64,000 nucleotides of DNA from the NCBI RefSeq assembly GCF_001428005.1, contig NZ_LMSB01000001.1:235167-299166 (forward strand), in the 5' to 3' direction. Under the pieces are notes generated by a model that saw only the letters and a list, made by a program, of their open reading frames with translations, did no database searches and had not been told where the DNA came from. Both the position numbers and the translations under genes were made by a program. This document shows, piece after piece, positions 35,395 to 44,331 of the stretch. Source of the DNA: Arthrobacter sp. Soil736 (GTDB lineage Bacteria > Actinomycetota > Actinomycetes > Actinomycetales > Micrococcaceae). Within the stretch, counting starts at the first letter, position 1, and each line of letters starts with the position of its first letter.

Positions 35395-36303
35395 CTACAC
35401 GTCGCGCTTCTTGAGCAGGACCATGGCCAGGACCACCGGCACCAGCACCCAGGCGCCCAGCACGAGGGCGGCCTGCCAGACTTCGAGTGTCTCCGGGACG
35501 TGTTCCACGGCCGTCAGGGGGTTGATGGTGTTTCCGGGCAGGTACTTGCGGGCTTCCACGAAGAAATCGCCCGGGATCAGCTGGAACGCAATGGGCGCTA
35601 CGAAGAACAGACCCACCAGGCTCATGATGCCCCCGGCCGAATTGCGGATGAGGGTCCCGAGCGCCATGCCGATCGCTGCCACGGCGGCCACGTAGGCGCT
35701 GTTGACGAGCAGCAGCTTGACCGACTGCGAACTGCCCAGGTCCAGTTTGAGGCCGTAGTTGTCCAGGATCGGCACTGACACCAGGCCGGCAACATAGGTG
35801 GACACGGCCGTCAGGAGAAAGGCGCTGACCATGACCACTACGAGCTTGGCGATGAAAGCCGGGATCCGCTTCGGGACCGCAGCAAACGTGGAGCGGGCCA
35901 TGCCGGTGGTGAACTCCGAACTCATCAGCAGCACACCGAGTGACCCCAGGATCAGCTGCGCGAAAGCGATGCCGGACGTGGGAACCGTCACGGCAAGATC
36001 ACCGCCCTGGGCCGCGATGGCTTCAGCTGCCTGCGGGTCGGAGCCAGCCGCGTCAGCGAACTGGCCTGTTCCCCAGGCTGACAGCGCGCCGAACCCCACC
36101 ATGACCACGGCCGTGGAGGCCAGGAGGATCAGGGTGGACAGCAGCGTGCGGAACTTGATGAATTCGGAGTTCAGGACCCGGAGGAAAGTGGGTCCGGGAC
36201 CGATGCCCGCGCCGGCCGGGCGGCCGGGGCCGCCGGAGGGCGCACCGTTTGCGGCGTGCGCACCGCGGCGGGAAGGGGTGGAATCCAATGTTGTTGAGCT
36301 CAT
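35395..36303 (-). CDS. ABC transporter permease
   Basis: 302 residues: a Pro/Gly-rich N-terminal 35 residues, then FLRVLNSEFIKFRTLLSTLI as is typical of ABC-2-type permeases, and six membrane helices, with a loop from about residue 90 to 115 outside the membrane. It starts in the stop of the ATPase gene (overlap ATGA). It carries the substrate, probably an antimicrobial or a lipid, across the membrane. Confidence 0.9.
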   Translation of the reverse strand: MSSTTLDSTPSRRGAHAANGAPSGGPGRPAGAGIGPGPTFLRVLNSEFIKFRTLLSTLILLASTAVVMVGFGALSAWGTGQFADAAGSDPQAAEAIAAQGGDLAVTVPTSGIAFAQLILGSLGVLLMSSEFTTGMARSTFAAVPKRIPAFIAKLVVVMVSAFLLTAVSTYVAGLVSVPILDNYGLKLDLGSSQSVKLLLVNSAYVAAVAAIGMALGTLIRNSAGGIMSLVGLFFVAPIAFQLIPGDFFVEARKYLPGNTINPLTAVEHVPETLEVWQAALVLGAWVLVPVVLAMVLLKKRDV

Positions 36304-37250
36304 GACTGGTGGCCTCCGGACTGGGCGGGAACAGGGGCTCCCGTGGTGATCAGCGAGTGGTATTCGACCTCATCCTTGGTCAGCTCCATGTACGCCTCTT
36401 CAAGGCTTGCCTGGAGCGGCGTGAGCTCGTAGACCATGACATGGTTGTCGAGGGCGGCCCGCGCAATCTGGCGCGGATCGAGGCCCTTGACCTCGAGCAG
36501 TTCGTAGTCCTGCACCTCAACGGAGACGCCGGCTCCGGCGAGGGCGTGCATGAGCTGGTTGGGCTGGTCCGTGCGGACGCGCGTGCGGCTCTGCCCCTTG
36601 CCGGTGATGATGTCCCTGATGGGGGCATCGGCGATGATCCTGCCGCGGCCGATCACGATCAGGTGGTCCGCGGTCAGGGCCATCTCGCTCATGAGGTGGC
36701 TGGACAGGAACACGGTGCGGCCCTCCGAGGCCAGGAATTTGACCAGGTTGCGCACCCAGACGACGCCTTCCGGGTCCAGTCCGTTGACGGGCTCGTCCAG
36801 GATGATGGTCTGGGGATCGCCCAGGAGTGCGGCGGCAATGCCAAGCCGCTGCCCCATGCCCAGGGAGAAGCCCTTGACCTTTTTCCGCGCGACATCCGCC
36901 AGGCCCGTCATCTCAATGACCTCGTGGACGCGCTTCTTGGGAATGCTGTGGGTGGCTGCCATGGCCAGCAGGTGGTTGTACGCGGAGCGGCTGGTGTGGA
37001 CGGCCTTCGCGTCCAGCAGCGCCCCGATTTCACGCAGCGGCGCGACGTGGCGCGCGAACGGCACGCCGTTCACGGTGACCGTTCCCGCCGTCGGCGTATC
37101 CAGCCCCATAATCATGCGCATGGTGGTTGATTTACCGGCTCCGTTGGGGCCCAGAAAGCCAGTGACCTGGCCGGCTTGGACAGTGAAGTTGACGCCGCCG
37201 ACGGCGGTTTTGTCGCCGTAGACCTTCGTCAGGCCTTGTGCCTCGATCAT
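36300..37250 (-). CDS. ABC transporter ATP-binding protein
   Basis: 316 residues from ATG 37250 (MIEAQGLTKVYGDKTAVGGV). Walker A GPNGAGKST, ABC signature FSLGMGQRLGIAAAL (LGMGQ instead of LSGGQ, usual in this antibiotic/drug-export subfamily), Walker B TIILDEPVNGLDPEG, H-loop SSHLMSE, then a C-terminal extension to SQ. First gene of an operon ATPase-permease-kinase-regulator. The upstream frame to 37295 is not needed. Confidence 0.93.
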   Translation of the reverse strand: MIEAQGLTKVYGDKTAVGGVNFTVQAGQVTGFLGPNGAGKSTTMRMIMGLDTPTAGTVTVNGVPFARHVAPLREIGALLDAKAVHTSRSAYNHLLAMAATHSIPKKRVHEVIEMTGLADVARKKVKGFSLGMGQRLGIAAALLGDPQTIILDEPVNGLDPEGVVWVRNLVKFLASEGRTVFLSSHLMSEMALTADHLIVIGRGRIIADAPIRDIITGKGQSRTRVRTDQPNQLMHALAGAGVSVEVQDYELLEVKGLDPRQIARAALDNHVMVYELTPLQASLEEAYMELTKDEVEYHSLITTGAPVPAQSGGHQS

Positions 37251-37398
37251 GGAAGCGTTCCTTTGCGTAGCTGCGGGATGCTGTCTCGTGTGCACGTTCC
37301 ACGCTACCGATGCGGACGGCCGAATTCGCCGGTCTCAGGGATGATTCAGGGGCGAGTCAGGGTAGCCCCCGTCATCCGATCGGATGAGACGCCGGGGG

Positions 37399-38901
37399 TC
37401 AGCCGCCGCTGTGCGGAGAGTAGTACCGGAGCGCGCCGCGCTTCAGCGTGAATTCCGCGGCCCGCACGCCCGGCATGGCTTCACCGTCCACGGCGAGCAC
37501 CAGCGGCCCCGTATCGGACTCAACCCGTACGCGCGTGGCCTCGGTCAGGTGGGTGATTTTGGATGTTGCCACGGTACCCGTCAGCACTGACCAGAGCATG
37601 CGGAGTCGGGCGAAGGATTCGTCCGCGGTGATCATCCGGAGGTCCAGCACGCCGTCGTCCAGCACCGGACGGAGCAGCGGGGCGTGGTCACGGGGGTAGT
37701 AACGGCCCCGGCCGAGGTACATGATCCACAGCTTGTGGCGTACGCCGTCCACTGTGAGTGTGATGGGCTTCTCCACCGCGAACGTCCGGAACATCGCCAC
37801 CACTCCGGCCAGCGGTTTGCCGAGGGCCGGCTGCAGGTGCTCGCGGCGCCGCACGAGGTTGGGGTACAACCCGATGCTGGCCGTGTTGAGCATGATGAGC
37901 TCCACCTTTTCCGGGTCATCGGCGAGCCCGCGCTCCACCGCGACGACGCCCACGTCCGCCAGTGCCGCCTCGCCCTTGCCTGCGGCCGCCACCGCCTCGG
38001 CGAGTGAGGGCGTCCCGGCATCCCGGGCGAAATGGTTCAGTGTTCCGCCCGCGAGCACCAGCAGGGGAAGGTCATGCGCGACGGCGGCGGCAGCGGCAGT
38101 GCCCACCGTTCCGTCGCCTCCCCACACGCCCAGCGCACGCGTGCCCGGCCTCGTGGCCGCGGCCTCCACCAGCGCGGCAACGTCCTGGTCCGGCGTAATC
38201 GTGGTTATATGCGCGAGCGGGAATACCTCCAGCAGGCCTGCCGAGGTTTCCTCGGTAAAGGACCCGCCCAGGGTGTTGACGGCAATGCTGAGGCCTTCGC
38301 CGCGGGGAACTTCCGCCGCGCCGACCTGGCAGCGCGTGGTGGGTGGAAAGGGCGGCCGGACGGGCCACCATTTCCTCGTCACGAGGGCTGACGCTGCCCC
38401 AATCGCCGAGCCGAAGAGCACGTCGGAGGGCCAGTGCGCCCCTGTATGCACCCTGGAGTATGCAACGCCGGCTGCAACCGGCGCCACCGCCGCGCCCAGC
38501 ACCGGCTGGACGAAGCCCGCACCGAGGGCAAAGGCGACGGCCGACGCGGAATGGCCGGACGGCATCGACGAACTGGTCGGCTGCGGGTTCACGAAACGGA
38601 ACACGGGCAGGTGTTCCGGCAGCGGCCTGGTGCGGGGCAGCAGGGTTTTGAACACAAGGTTGGTCACGGCGGAGGCGACGCCCTGGGCTAGCAGGCCGTG
38701 AACCGCAGCACGCCGGGTGCGGCCGGGAACAGCCGCCGCCAGGGCGGCTACGCCGAACCAGAGCTTGCCCTTGTTGGCTGCGGCAGAGAGCCGTCGGAAG
38801 AACGTGTCATGGTGCCCGCCCGGAAAGGCCGACACGGCGCGCATCAGCGTTCGGTCAAGCCCGGCCACCCAGCCGGGTCCCCTGCGCAGCATTCTTCGCA
38901 T
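37399..38901 (-). CDS. Bifunctional PAP2 phosphatase / diacylglycerol kinase-like protein
   Basis: 500 residues, two fused domains. The N-terminal PAP2 domain contains KTLLPRTRPLPE (motif 1, KxxxxxxRP), SMPSGHSASA (motif 2) and SRVHTGAHWPSDVLFGSAIG (motif 3, SRxxxxxHxxxD). The C-terminal lipid kinase (DAGK catalytic) domain has GGDGTVGTAAAAA and AGGTLNHFARDAGTP. The fusion links phosphatidate-type phosphatase and lipid kinase activities at the membrane, so it could turn over diacylglycerol or isoprenoid lipids. The order of the two activities in vivo is not known. Confidence 0.92.
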   Translation of the reverse strand: MRRMLRRGPGWVAGLDRTLMRAVSAFPGGHHDTFFRRLSAAANKGKLWFGVAALAAAVPGRTRRAAVHGLLAQGVASAVTNLVFKTLLPRTRPLPEHLPVFRFVNPQPTSSSMPSGHSASAVAFALGAGFVQPVLGAAVAPVAAGVAYSRVHTGAHWPSDVLFGSAIGAASALVTRKWWPVRPPFPPTTRCQVGAAEVPRGEGLSIAVNTLGGSFTEETSAGLLEVFPLAHITTITPDQDVAALVEAAATRPGTRALGVWGGDGTVGTAAAAAVAHDLPLLVLAGGTLNHFARDAGTPSLAEAVAAAGKGEAALADVGVVAVERGLADDPEKVELIMLNTASIGLYPNLVRRREHLQPALGKPLAGVVAMFRTFAVEKPITLTVDGVRHKLWIMYLGRGRYYPRDHAPLLRPVLDDGVLDLRMITADESFARLRMLWSVLTGTVATSKITHLTEATRVRVESDTGPLVLAVDGEAMPGVRAAEFTLKRGALRYYSPHSGG

Positions 38902-38986
38902 TCCCTCACCCTACCGCCGGGTAGTCCGCAGGACATGGACGTTCTGTGCTTGCCGGGATTGGCAGCGTGCAGGTCGGAAACCGCTA

Positions 38987-39031
38987 CCGGCGGGTCATCG
39001 CCCGGCGGGTCATCGTGTGGCGGGTCATCGC
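38987..39031. repeat. Three 15-bp tandem repeats over the end of the MFS gene
   Basis: CCGGCGGGTCATCGC, CCGGCGGGTCATCGT, GTGGCGGGTCATCGC in direct order. The stop codon of the MFS gene (39027-39025) is inside the last copy, so extra copies lie beyond the gene. Confidence 0.8.
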
Positions 39032-40224
39032 CTTCCGGACAGCGGTTTGGCGGCGCCGGCGAGCAGCAGGGCAACCAGGATCGGCACGCCGATCGCGAGG
39101 AGGGCCAGACGGATCCCCGTCAGGTCGCCGAGGTAGCCGAGCAGCGGAGGCCCGGCCAGGAATGCCACGTAGCCGATGGTGGAGACCACCGAAACCCTTG
39201 CAGCCGCGTGCCTGGGATCGTCCGCCGCGGCGGACATTCCCATGGGGAACGCGAGGGCAGCCCCCACTCCCCAGAGTGCGGCTCCGACGGCCGCAAGCCA
39301 GATGTTGCCCGCGAACACGAACAGTCCCAGGCCGGCCGCTGCTGCGGCCATGCTGGCGCGCAGCACGGCCACCCGGCCGTATCTGTCAATGGAGGTGCCG
39401 CCAAAGAAGCGCATCGCGGTCATGGCCAGGACAAACAGCGCGAAGAGCAGGGCCCCGGTGGATTCAGAGGTTCCGAGGCCGTCCACGGCCGCCTTGGCGA
39501 TCCAGTCATTGCCGGCGCCTTCGGTCAGCGTGGCGCCAAGCACCACCACGCCGATCAGGAGCGTGCGTCCGTCGCGCCAGGCGGACGGGCCGCGGGCGGG
39601 CTTGGGCTCACCGTCGGCAGCCTGCTCGGGGATGGCATGCGGCAGGAAGTAGCGCGGCGTGACGAAGGTCAGTACCGCCACGGCGGCGGCGATGACCAGC
39701 AGGTGCTGGGGCAGGCCTACGCCAATGCCGGACAGCCCGGCCCCGATGAGCGCACCCACAAAGGCGCCGCCGCTGAACGCCGCGTGGAACTTGGGCATGA
39801 CGGTCCGGCGGAGCCGGTGCTCGACGTCGGCCCCTTCAACGTTCTGGGACACATCCCACAGCCCGATGCCCATGCCGAAGAAGAAGAGCGCCACCGCCGT
39901 GCCGGGAACGGACTCCGCAAGCAGCGATATTGCGATGCCCACGCCGGCCAGCGCGGCCAGGAATCCACCTGCGCGGACGCTGTTGGCGGTGCCGATCCGG
40001 TTGATCACCAGCCCCGCGGCGGGCAGGGCGATCAGCGACCCCACTGCCGTGCACAGCAGGAGCGTCCCCATCTGGCCGGACGATATGTGCAGGATCTCCG
40101 TGACTGCCGGAATCCGGGCGGCCCAGCTGGCAAACACCAGGCCGTTGGCGCCGAAAATGATGAAGGTCGCCACCGCTGCGGCGGAAACCTGGCGGTCGGC
40201 GAGCTGCTGGGTGGTGGACGTCAT
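39025..40224 (-). CDS. MFS transporter (YbjJ/fucose-permease-like)
   Basis: 399 residues, twelve membrane helices. The N-terminal ATFIIFGANGLVFASWAARIPAV is typical of the YbjJ/FucP-like branch (FxxxGxxFASWxARIP), and the middle loop is charged. Substrates in the branch are sugars or unknown. The stop lies within 15-bp repeats. No operon partner; the upstream gap contains a separate repeat family. Confidence 0.88.
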   Translation of the reverse strand: MTSTTQQLADRQVSAAAVATFIIFGANGLVFASWAARIPAVTEILHISSGQMGTLLLCTAVGSLIALPAAGLVINRIGTANSVRAGGFLAALAGVGIAISLLAESVPGTAVALFFFGMGIGLWDVSQNVEGADVEHRLRRTVMPKFHAAFSGGAFVGALIGAGLSGIGVGLPQHLLVIAAAVAVLTFVTPRYFLPHAIPEQAADGEPKPARGPSAWRDGRTLLIGVVVLGATLTEGAGNDWIAKAAVDGLGTSESTGALLFALFVLAMTAMRFFGGTSIDRYGRVAVLRASMAAAAAGLGLFVFAGNIWLAAVGAALWGVGAALAFPMGMSAAADDPRHAAARVSVVSTIGYVAFLAGPPLLGYLGDLTGIRLALLAIGVPILVALLLAGAAKPLSGRR

Positions 40225-40319
40225 CCGACAACTCTATCGATGCCCCGCCGGTGGGCCTGCCGAACCCCCATCCGCTGGTGGCGCCTCGATCTCGACAAGC
40301 TCGATCAGCGGGACCGGCC

Positions 40320-40445
40320 GACGCTCTCTCACTCCCTGCAACTAAACCCCCGACGCTCTCTCACTTTTCGCAGAAAAGACGCCAACGCTCTCTCACCGGG
40401 TGAGCGAGCGTTGGCGCAGAACGTGCAGGAAGTGAGAGAGCGTCC
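40320..40445. repeat. 32-bp-spaced direct repeats with an inverted copy (REP-like)
   Basis: ACGCTCTCTCAC occurs at 40321, 40353 and 40385 (direct, 32-base period) and in inverse orientation as GTGAGAGAGCGT at 40432-40443. The first copy and the inverted copy are complementary over about 20 bases (ACGCTCTCTCACTCCCTGCA), so a large hairpin is possible. It sits between a MFS gene and the end of an ABC-F gene and resembles dispersed REP elements. Confidence 0.75.
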
Positions 40446-40448
40446 GGT

Positions 40449-42140
40449 TTACCGGGCGCGTTCCACGCGCTTCTCGTCCCACACCGGCTCGGCGGCCTCG
40501 TACACCCTGCCGTCGGAGCCGAACACCAGGAAGCGGTCGAAGGTCCGGGCAAACCAGCGGTCGTGCGTGACAGCCAGGACGGTTCCCTCGAAGTGGTCGA
40601 TCGCCCGCTCCAGTGCCTCGGCCGAGTGCAGGTCCAGGTTGTCGGTTGGCTCGTCGAGGAGCAACAGCGTGGCCCCGGACAGCTGCAGCAGCAAAATCTG
40701 GAAGCGGGCCTGCTGGCCGCCGGAGAGGGACTCGTACTTCTGCTCGGACTGTCCCGCCAGGCCGTAGCCGTCCAGTGCGCCGGCCGCGGCTTCGCGGCCC
40801 AGCCCGGAGCGGTGTTCGTCGCCGCGGTGCAGGATCTCCAGCAGCGTCTTGCCGAGCAAGTCGGGGCGGACGTGCGTCTGCGCGAAGAAGCCGGGCCGGA
40901 TACGGGCGCCGAGTTTCACGGTGCCCTCGTGCGGCACTTCGGCGATTTCGACGTCGGACACGGGCAGGTGCTCGCGCTCCGGATCGGTGCCCCCGGTGGC
41001 GAGCAGGCGCAGGAAGTGCGATTTTCCGGAGCCGTTGGAGCCGAGCACGCCGACGCGGTCCCCGAACCACACCTCGGTGGAGAACGGCTTCATGAGCCCG
41101 GTGAGTTCCAGCTTCTCAGCCACGATGGCGCGTTTGGCGGTCCGCCCGCCCTTGAGACGCATCTGAACATTCTGCTCGATGGGCAGGGCCTCCGGGGGAC
41201 CGATTTCCAGGAACTTGGCCAGCCGGGTTTGGGCGGCGTGGTACCGGTTGGCCATGTCGGAACGGAACGCCGCCTTGTTCTTGTACATGTTGACGAGTTC
41301 CTTGAGCTTCACGTGCTCCTCGTCCCAGCGTTTGCGCAGTTCCTCGAAGCGGGCGTTGCGGTCCGCCCGGGCCTCCACGTACGAGCCGAAGCCGCCGCCG
41401 TGGACCCAGGCGCCGGCCCCGTTGATGCCCGGCTCGAGGGTGACGATGCGGCCCGCGGCGTTGTTCAGGAGCTCGCGGTCGTGGCTGATGAAGAAGACCG
41501 TCTTCTTTGACTCGTTGAGCTTGCCTTCCAGCCAGCGCTTGCCGGGGACGTCCAGGTAGTTGTCCGGTTCGTCCAGCAGCAGCAGCTCGTCGGGGCCGGC
41601 GAACAGCGCCTCCAGCACCAGGCGCTTCTGCTCGCCGCCGGAGAGGCTCGACGCCGGGCGGTGCTGCGCGCGGTCAAACGGCAGTCCCAGCGCGGCCATG
41701 CAGACTTCGTCCCAGACGGTCTCGACGTCGTAGCCGCCGGCGTCTCCCCAGTCCACGATCGCCTGGGCGTACCGCATCTGGGTGGGTTCGTCGTCGTGCT
41801 CCATCATGGCGAGTTCGGCGTCGTCGACGGCGCGGGCAGCGGCCGCCAGGGCGGGAGGCGCGGCGGACACCAGGAGGTCCTTGACGGTGGAATCGTCCCG
41901 CACCTGGCCGACGAACTGGCGCATGATGCCCATGTTGCCGGAGCGGCCGATGACACCTTCGTCAGGCGTGAGGTCGCCGGCGATGATGCGGAACAGGGTG
42001 GTCTTGCCGGTGCCGTTGGGCCCGATGAGCGCCGTCTTGGTGCCGTCCGGGACCTTGAATGTCACCCCGTTCAGCAGTTGGGTGCCGTCGGAGAGGAAGT
42101 AATCAATGCCGGAAACGTCAATATGGGCCACGCCGTCCAT
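40449..42140 (-). CDS. ABC-F family ATP-binding protein
   Basis: 563 residues from ATG 42140 (MDGVAHIDVSGIDYFLSDGT). Two ABC domains without membrane segments: Walker A GPNGTGKTT and GSNGSGKSH (the last Thr/Ser is His, unusual), signatures SLSGGEQKRL and SLSGGQQARF, Walker B LLLLDEPDNYLDVPG and LLLLDEPTDNLDLHS. The interdomain linker (about 260-310) is helical and charged. Members protect ribosomes from antibiotics or help translation (EttA/VmlR-type). The upstream ORF extension has no family likeness. Confidence 0.93.
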   Translation of the reverse strand: MDGVAHIDVSGIDYFLSDGTQLLNGVTFKVPDGTKTALIGPNGTGKTTLFRIIAGDLTPDEGVIGRSGNMGIMRQFVGQVRDDSTVKDLLVSAAPPALAAAARAVDDAELAMMEHDDEPTQMRYAQAIVDWGDAGGYDVETVWDEVCMAALGLPFDRAQHRPASSLSGGEQKRLVLEALFAGPDELLLLDEPDNYLDVPGKRWLEGKLNESKKTVFFISHDRELLNNAAGRIVTLEPGINGAGAWVHGGGFGSYVEARADRNARFEELRKRWDEEHVKLKELVNMYKNKAAFRSDMANRYHAAQTRLAKFLEIGPPEALPIEQNVQMRLKGGRTAKRAIVAEKLELTGLMKPFSTEVWFGDRVGVLGSNGSGKSHFLRLLATGGTDPEREHLPVSDVEIAEVPHEGTVKLGARIRPGFFAQTHVRPDLLGKTLLEILHRGDEHRSGLGREAAAGALDGYGLAGQSEQKYESLSGGQQARFQILLLQLSGATLLLLDEPTDNLDLHSAEALERAIDHFEGTVLAVTHDRWFARTFDRFLVFGSDGRVYEAAEPVWDEKRVERAR

Positions 42141-42223
42141 CTTCCCACGGGCCTGCCCGCATCCTGCCCCGCCCGGGCTCAAGCTATGGCAAGCTGCCGG
42201 CGGCCGGCACCGGAGCGCCGGCG

Positions 42224-44221
42224 TCAGCCGGCGGCTGTCAGGAACTTCTTCAGGAGCGGCCCTGACGTTGTGGCGCCGAGCCCGCCGTCTTCCACAAAGA
42301 CAGCCACGGCCAGATCGCCGTGCACCGCAATGATCCAGGCGTGGGTCTTGGGCGGGTTGGCATTGCCGAACTCCGCGGTGCCGGTCTTGGCCCCCACAGG
42401 TTCGCCGGGCACGTCGGCCAGGAAGCCGGCGTGGCCGGACGTCACCACTGCGCGCATCATTTCGGCGAGGGAGGCGGCCTCCGCCTTGGTGATCGGTGTT
42501 TCAGCGGCTTTGGCCGGGGCCTCGGCAGTGACGGTCGACGACGGCGACGCACCTTCCGCGTGCTGCGTGCCTGCCGCCCCACTTGCCGAGGGTGATGCGC
42601 CCGGGGCGGCCTCCTGGACCAGCACCGGCGAGACCGGCGAGCCCTTCGCGACGGAACCGGCCATGATGGCTGCGGCCAGGGGGGACATCAGGACCCTGCC
42701 CTGCCCGATCATGGCCGCGGCGTGGTCTGTGCCTTCGGCCTCGCCCGGGACGGAGCCAAGGAAAGCGTCCGCACCCAGCTTCGGTGCCTCAACGGCAACA
42801 CCGAGAGACGTCGCCGCTGACTCCAGCTGTGCCTGCGACACCTTGTCCCGCGCCGAGATGAAGGCCGTATTGCAGGAGTGAGCAAACGCGTCACGGAGGG
42901 TGACGGAACCGAGCGAATCGGCGGGATAGCCCTCTGCGTTCTTGAACTTCCGTCCGTCCACGGTGAGGGTGGGCGTGCATTCCACCTTTGAATCGGGGGT
43001 GAGCCCGTTGCGCAGCATGGCCAGCGAATCCACCACCTTAAACGTGGAGCCCGGCGCGTACTGGCCCAGCATGGCGGTGTTGTAGCCGTTGCTTCCGGGT
43101 CCCGAAGCTGCGGCCAGCACGGCTCCCGTGGACGGCCGGAGCGCCACGATCGCGGACGCAGGCTTGATGTCGGCGAGAGTGTCCTCGGCGAGCTGCTGAA
43201 GTTTGAGGTCGAGGGTGGTCTTCAAGGGCGTGCCGGCGGTGGCCTGGATCTCGAATACCGTTCGCCGCGGATCGGTCGGTGCGGCCTGAATTTCGTCTTT
43301 GGTGAGATCAGCGCGCTGCACCCGGATCACGATGCCGTCCGTGCCCCTCAGCTGGGCGTCGTACTGCTGCTGCAAGCCGCCGGTGCCGGTGACATCGCCG
43401 GCGGTCAGGCCGCCGTCGGACTTTTCGATCTGCTCAGCGCTGGCCTCGGCTACGGTGCCGAGCACGGCACGGGCAAAGTTCCGGGTGGGAGCGAGGGGCA
43501 ACTTGTCCTTGATGGCCCGGCCACCCGGAATGGCCTCGATCTGCGCATCAGTGACGGTGCGGCTGCTGGTATCCCGGAGGGTGATGGCCGGTACGAAGGC
43601 CTCTGCTCCGGACGCCTCCACCTGCTGAACGTAGGCGGCCGGATCAACGCCCACCAGCTTGGCAAGCTTGGTGGCGGCATCGGCAGCGTCAGCAGTGCCA
43701 AGCAGCGGCTTATCGATGCCGACGTTGACCACGGGACGGTAGGTGACCAGCTGGGTGTCCTGCGCGCCAAGAATATCGGCGCGCGGCGGGGACTGCGTGG
43801 ACTTGCTGAGGATCTCGCCTTCGGCAAGATCGGGCACCAGCATCCCGGGCGACCAGACCGTCAGCCACTTGTCTCCCGATTTCCTCAGGTCCGCGGAAAC
43901 GGTGTACTTCCACTCGCCGGAGGAGATCTTCCAGCTGTAGTTGAGCGGGATCCGGGCCGTGTCGCCGTCGAGCTGCAACGCGCCCGCTTCTACGGACGGC
44001 TTCTCAGGTGCGAGGGCTTTGAAGACCTGCTGCAGCTGGTCGTTCGCGACAGCGGAATCACGGCCGTCGAACCCCACGGGACGGAGGTCCATCCCGGCTA
44101 CGGCCGAGGCGAGCTGCTTCGCCGCGGCTTCGGAGCCGCTGCGACCGTCGTCGCACGCCACCAGCGAGGCGCCGAAAATGAGACCAATAAGGGCAAGTGA
44201 AAGTTTTTTAGAGTTCCCCAC
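42224..44221 (-). CDS. Penicillin-binding transpeptidase lipoprotein (class B-like)
   Basis: 665 residues. Lipobox ALIGLIFGASLVAC at residues 10-23, then a MecA-N/NTF2-like domain (GSEAAAKQLASAVAGMDLRP, LQLDGDTARIPLNYSWKI), a dimerisation region and the transpeptidase domain: STFK of GQYAPGSTFKVVDSLAML (active-site Ser), SCN of FAHSCNTAFISARD and KTGTAEFGNANPP. A Ser/Ala/Gly-rich insertion (QEAAPGASPSASGAAGTQHA) lies inside the transpeptidase domain. It cross-links peptidoglycan outside the membrane; lipid anchoring instead of a helix is notable. Confidence 0.92.
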   Translation of the reverse strand: MGNSKKLSLALIGLIFGASLVACDDGRSGSEAAAKQLASAVAGMDLRPVGFDGRDSAVANDQLQQVFKALAPEKPSVEAGALQLDGDTARIPLNYSWKISSGEWKYTVSADLRKSGDKWLTVWSPGMLVPDLAEGEILSKSTQSPPRADILGAQDTQLVTYRPVVNVGIDKPLLGTADAADAATKLAKLVGVDPAAYVQQVEASGAEAFVPAITLRDTSSRTVTDAQIEAIPGGRAIKDKLPLAPTRNFARAVLGTVAEASAEQIEKSDGGLTAGDVTGTGGLQQQYDAQLRGTDGIVIRVQRADLTKDEIQAAPTDPRRTVFEIQATAGTPLKTTLDLKLQQLAEDTLADIKPASAIVALRPSTGAVLAAASGPGSNGYNTAMLGQYAPGSTFKVVDSLAMLRNGLTPDSKVECTPTLTVDGRKFKNAEGYPADSLGSVTLRDAFAHSCNTAFISARDKVSQAQLESAATSLGVAVEAPKLGADAFLGSVPGEAEGTDHAAAMIGQGRVLMSPLAAAIMAGSVAKGSPVSPVLVQEAAPGASPSASGAAGTQHAEGASPSSTVTAEAPAKAAETPITKAEAASLAEMMRAVVTSGHAGFLADVPGEPVGAKTGTAEFGNANPPKTHAWIIAVHGDLAVAVFVEDGGLGATTSGPLLKKFLTAAG

Positions 44222-44331
44222 CGCGCTATTATGCCCCTTTCCCCGGGCCCGTGCCGGTTACATGACCCCACCCCGAGCGCCAACGAACACTTAAGCCCCG
44301 TTCCCATGCGCAAAAGGGGGCCGGCAGAATC

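Noticed and set aside
38698..40767. 689-codon frame on the plus strand
   Set aside because: Runs against three well-supported minus-strand genes and a repeat; Gly/Arg/His-rich shadow.
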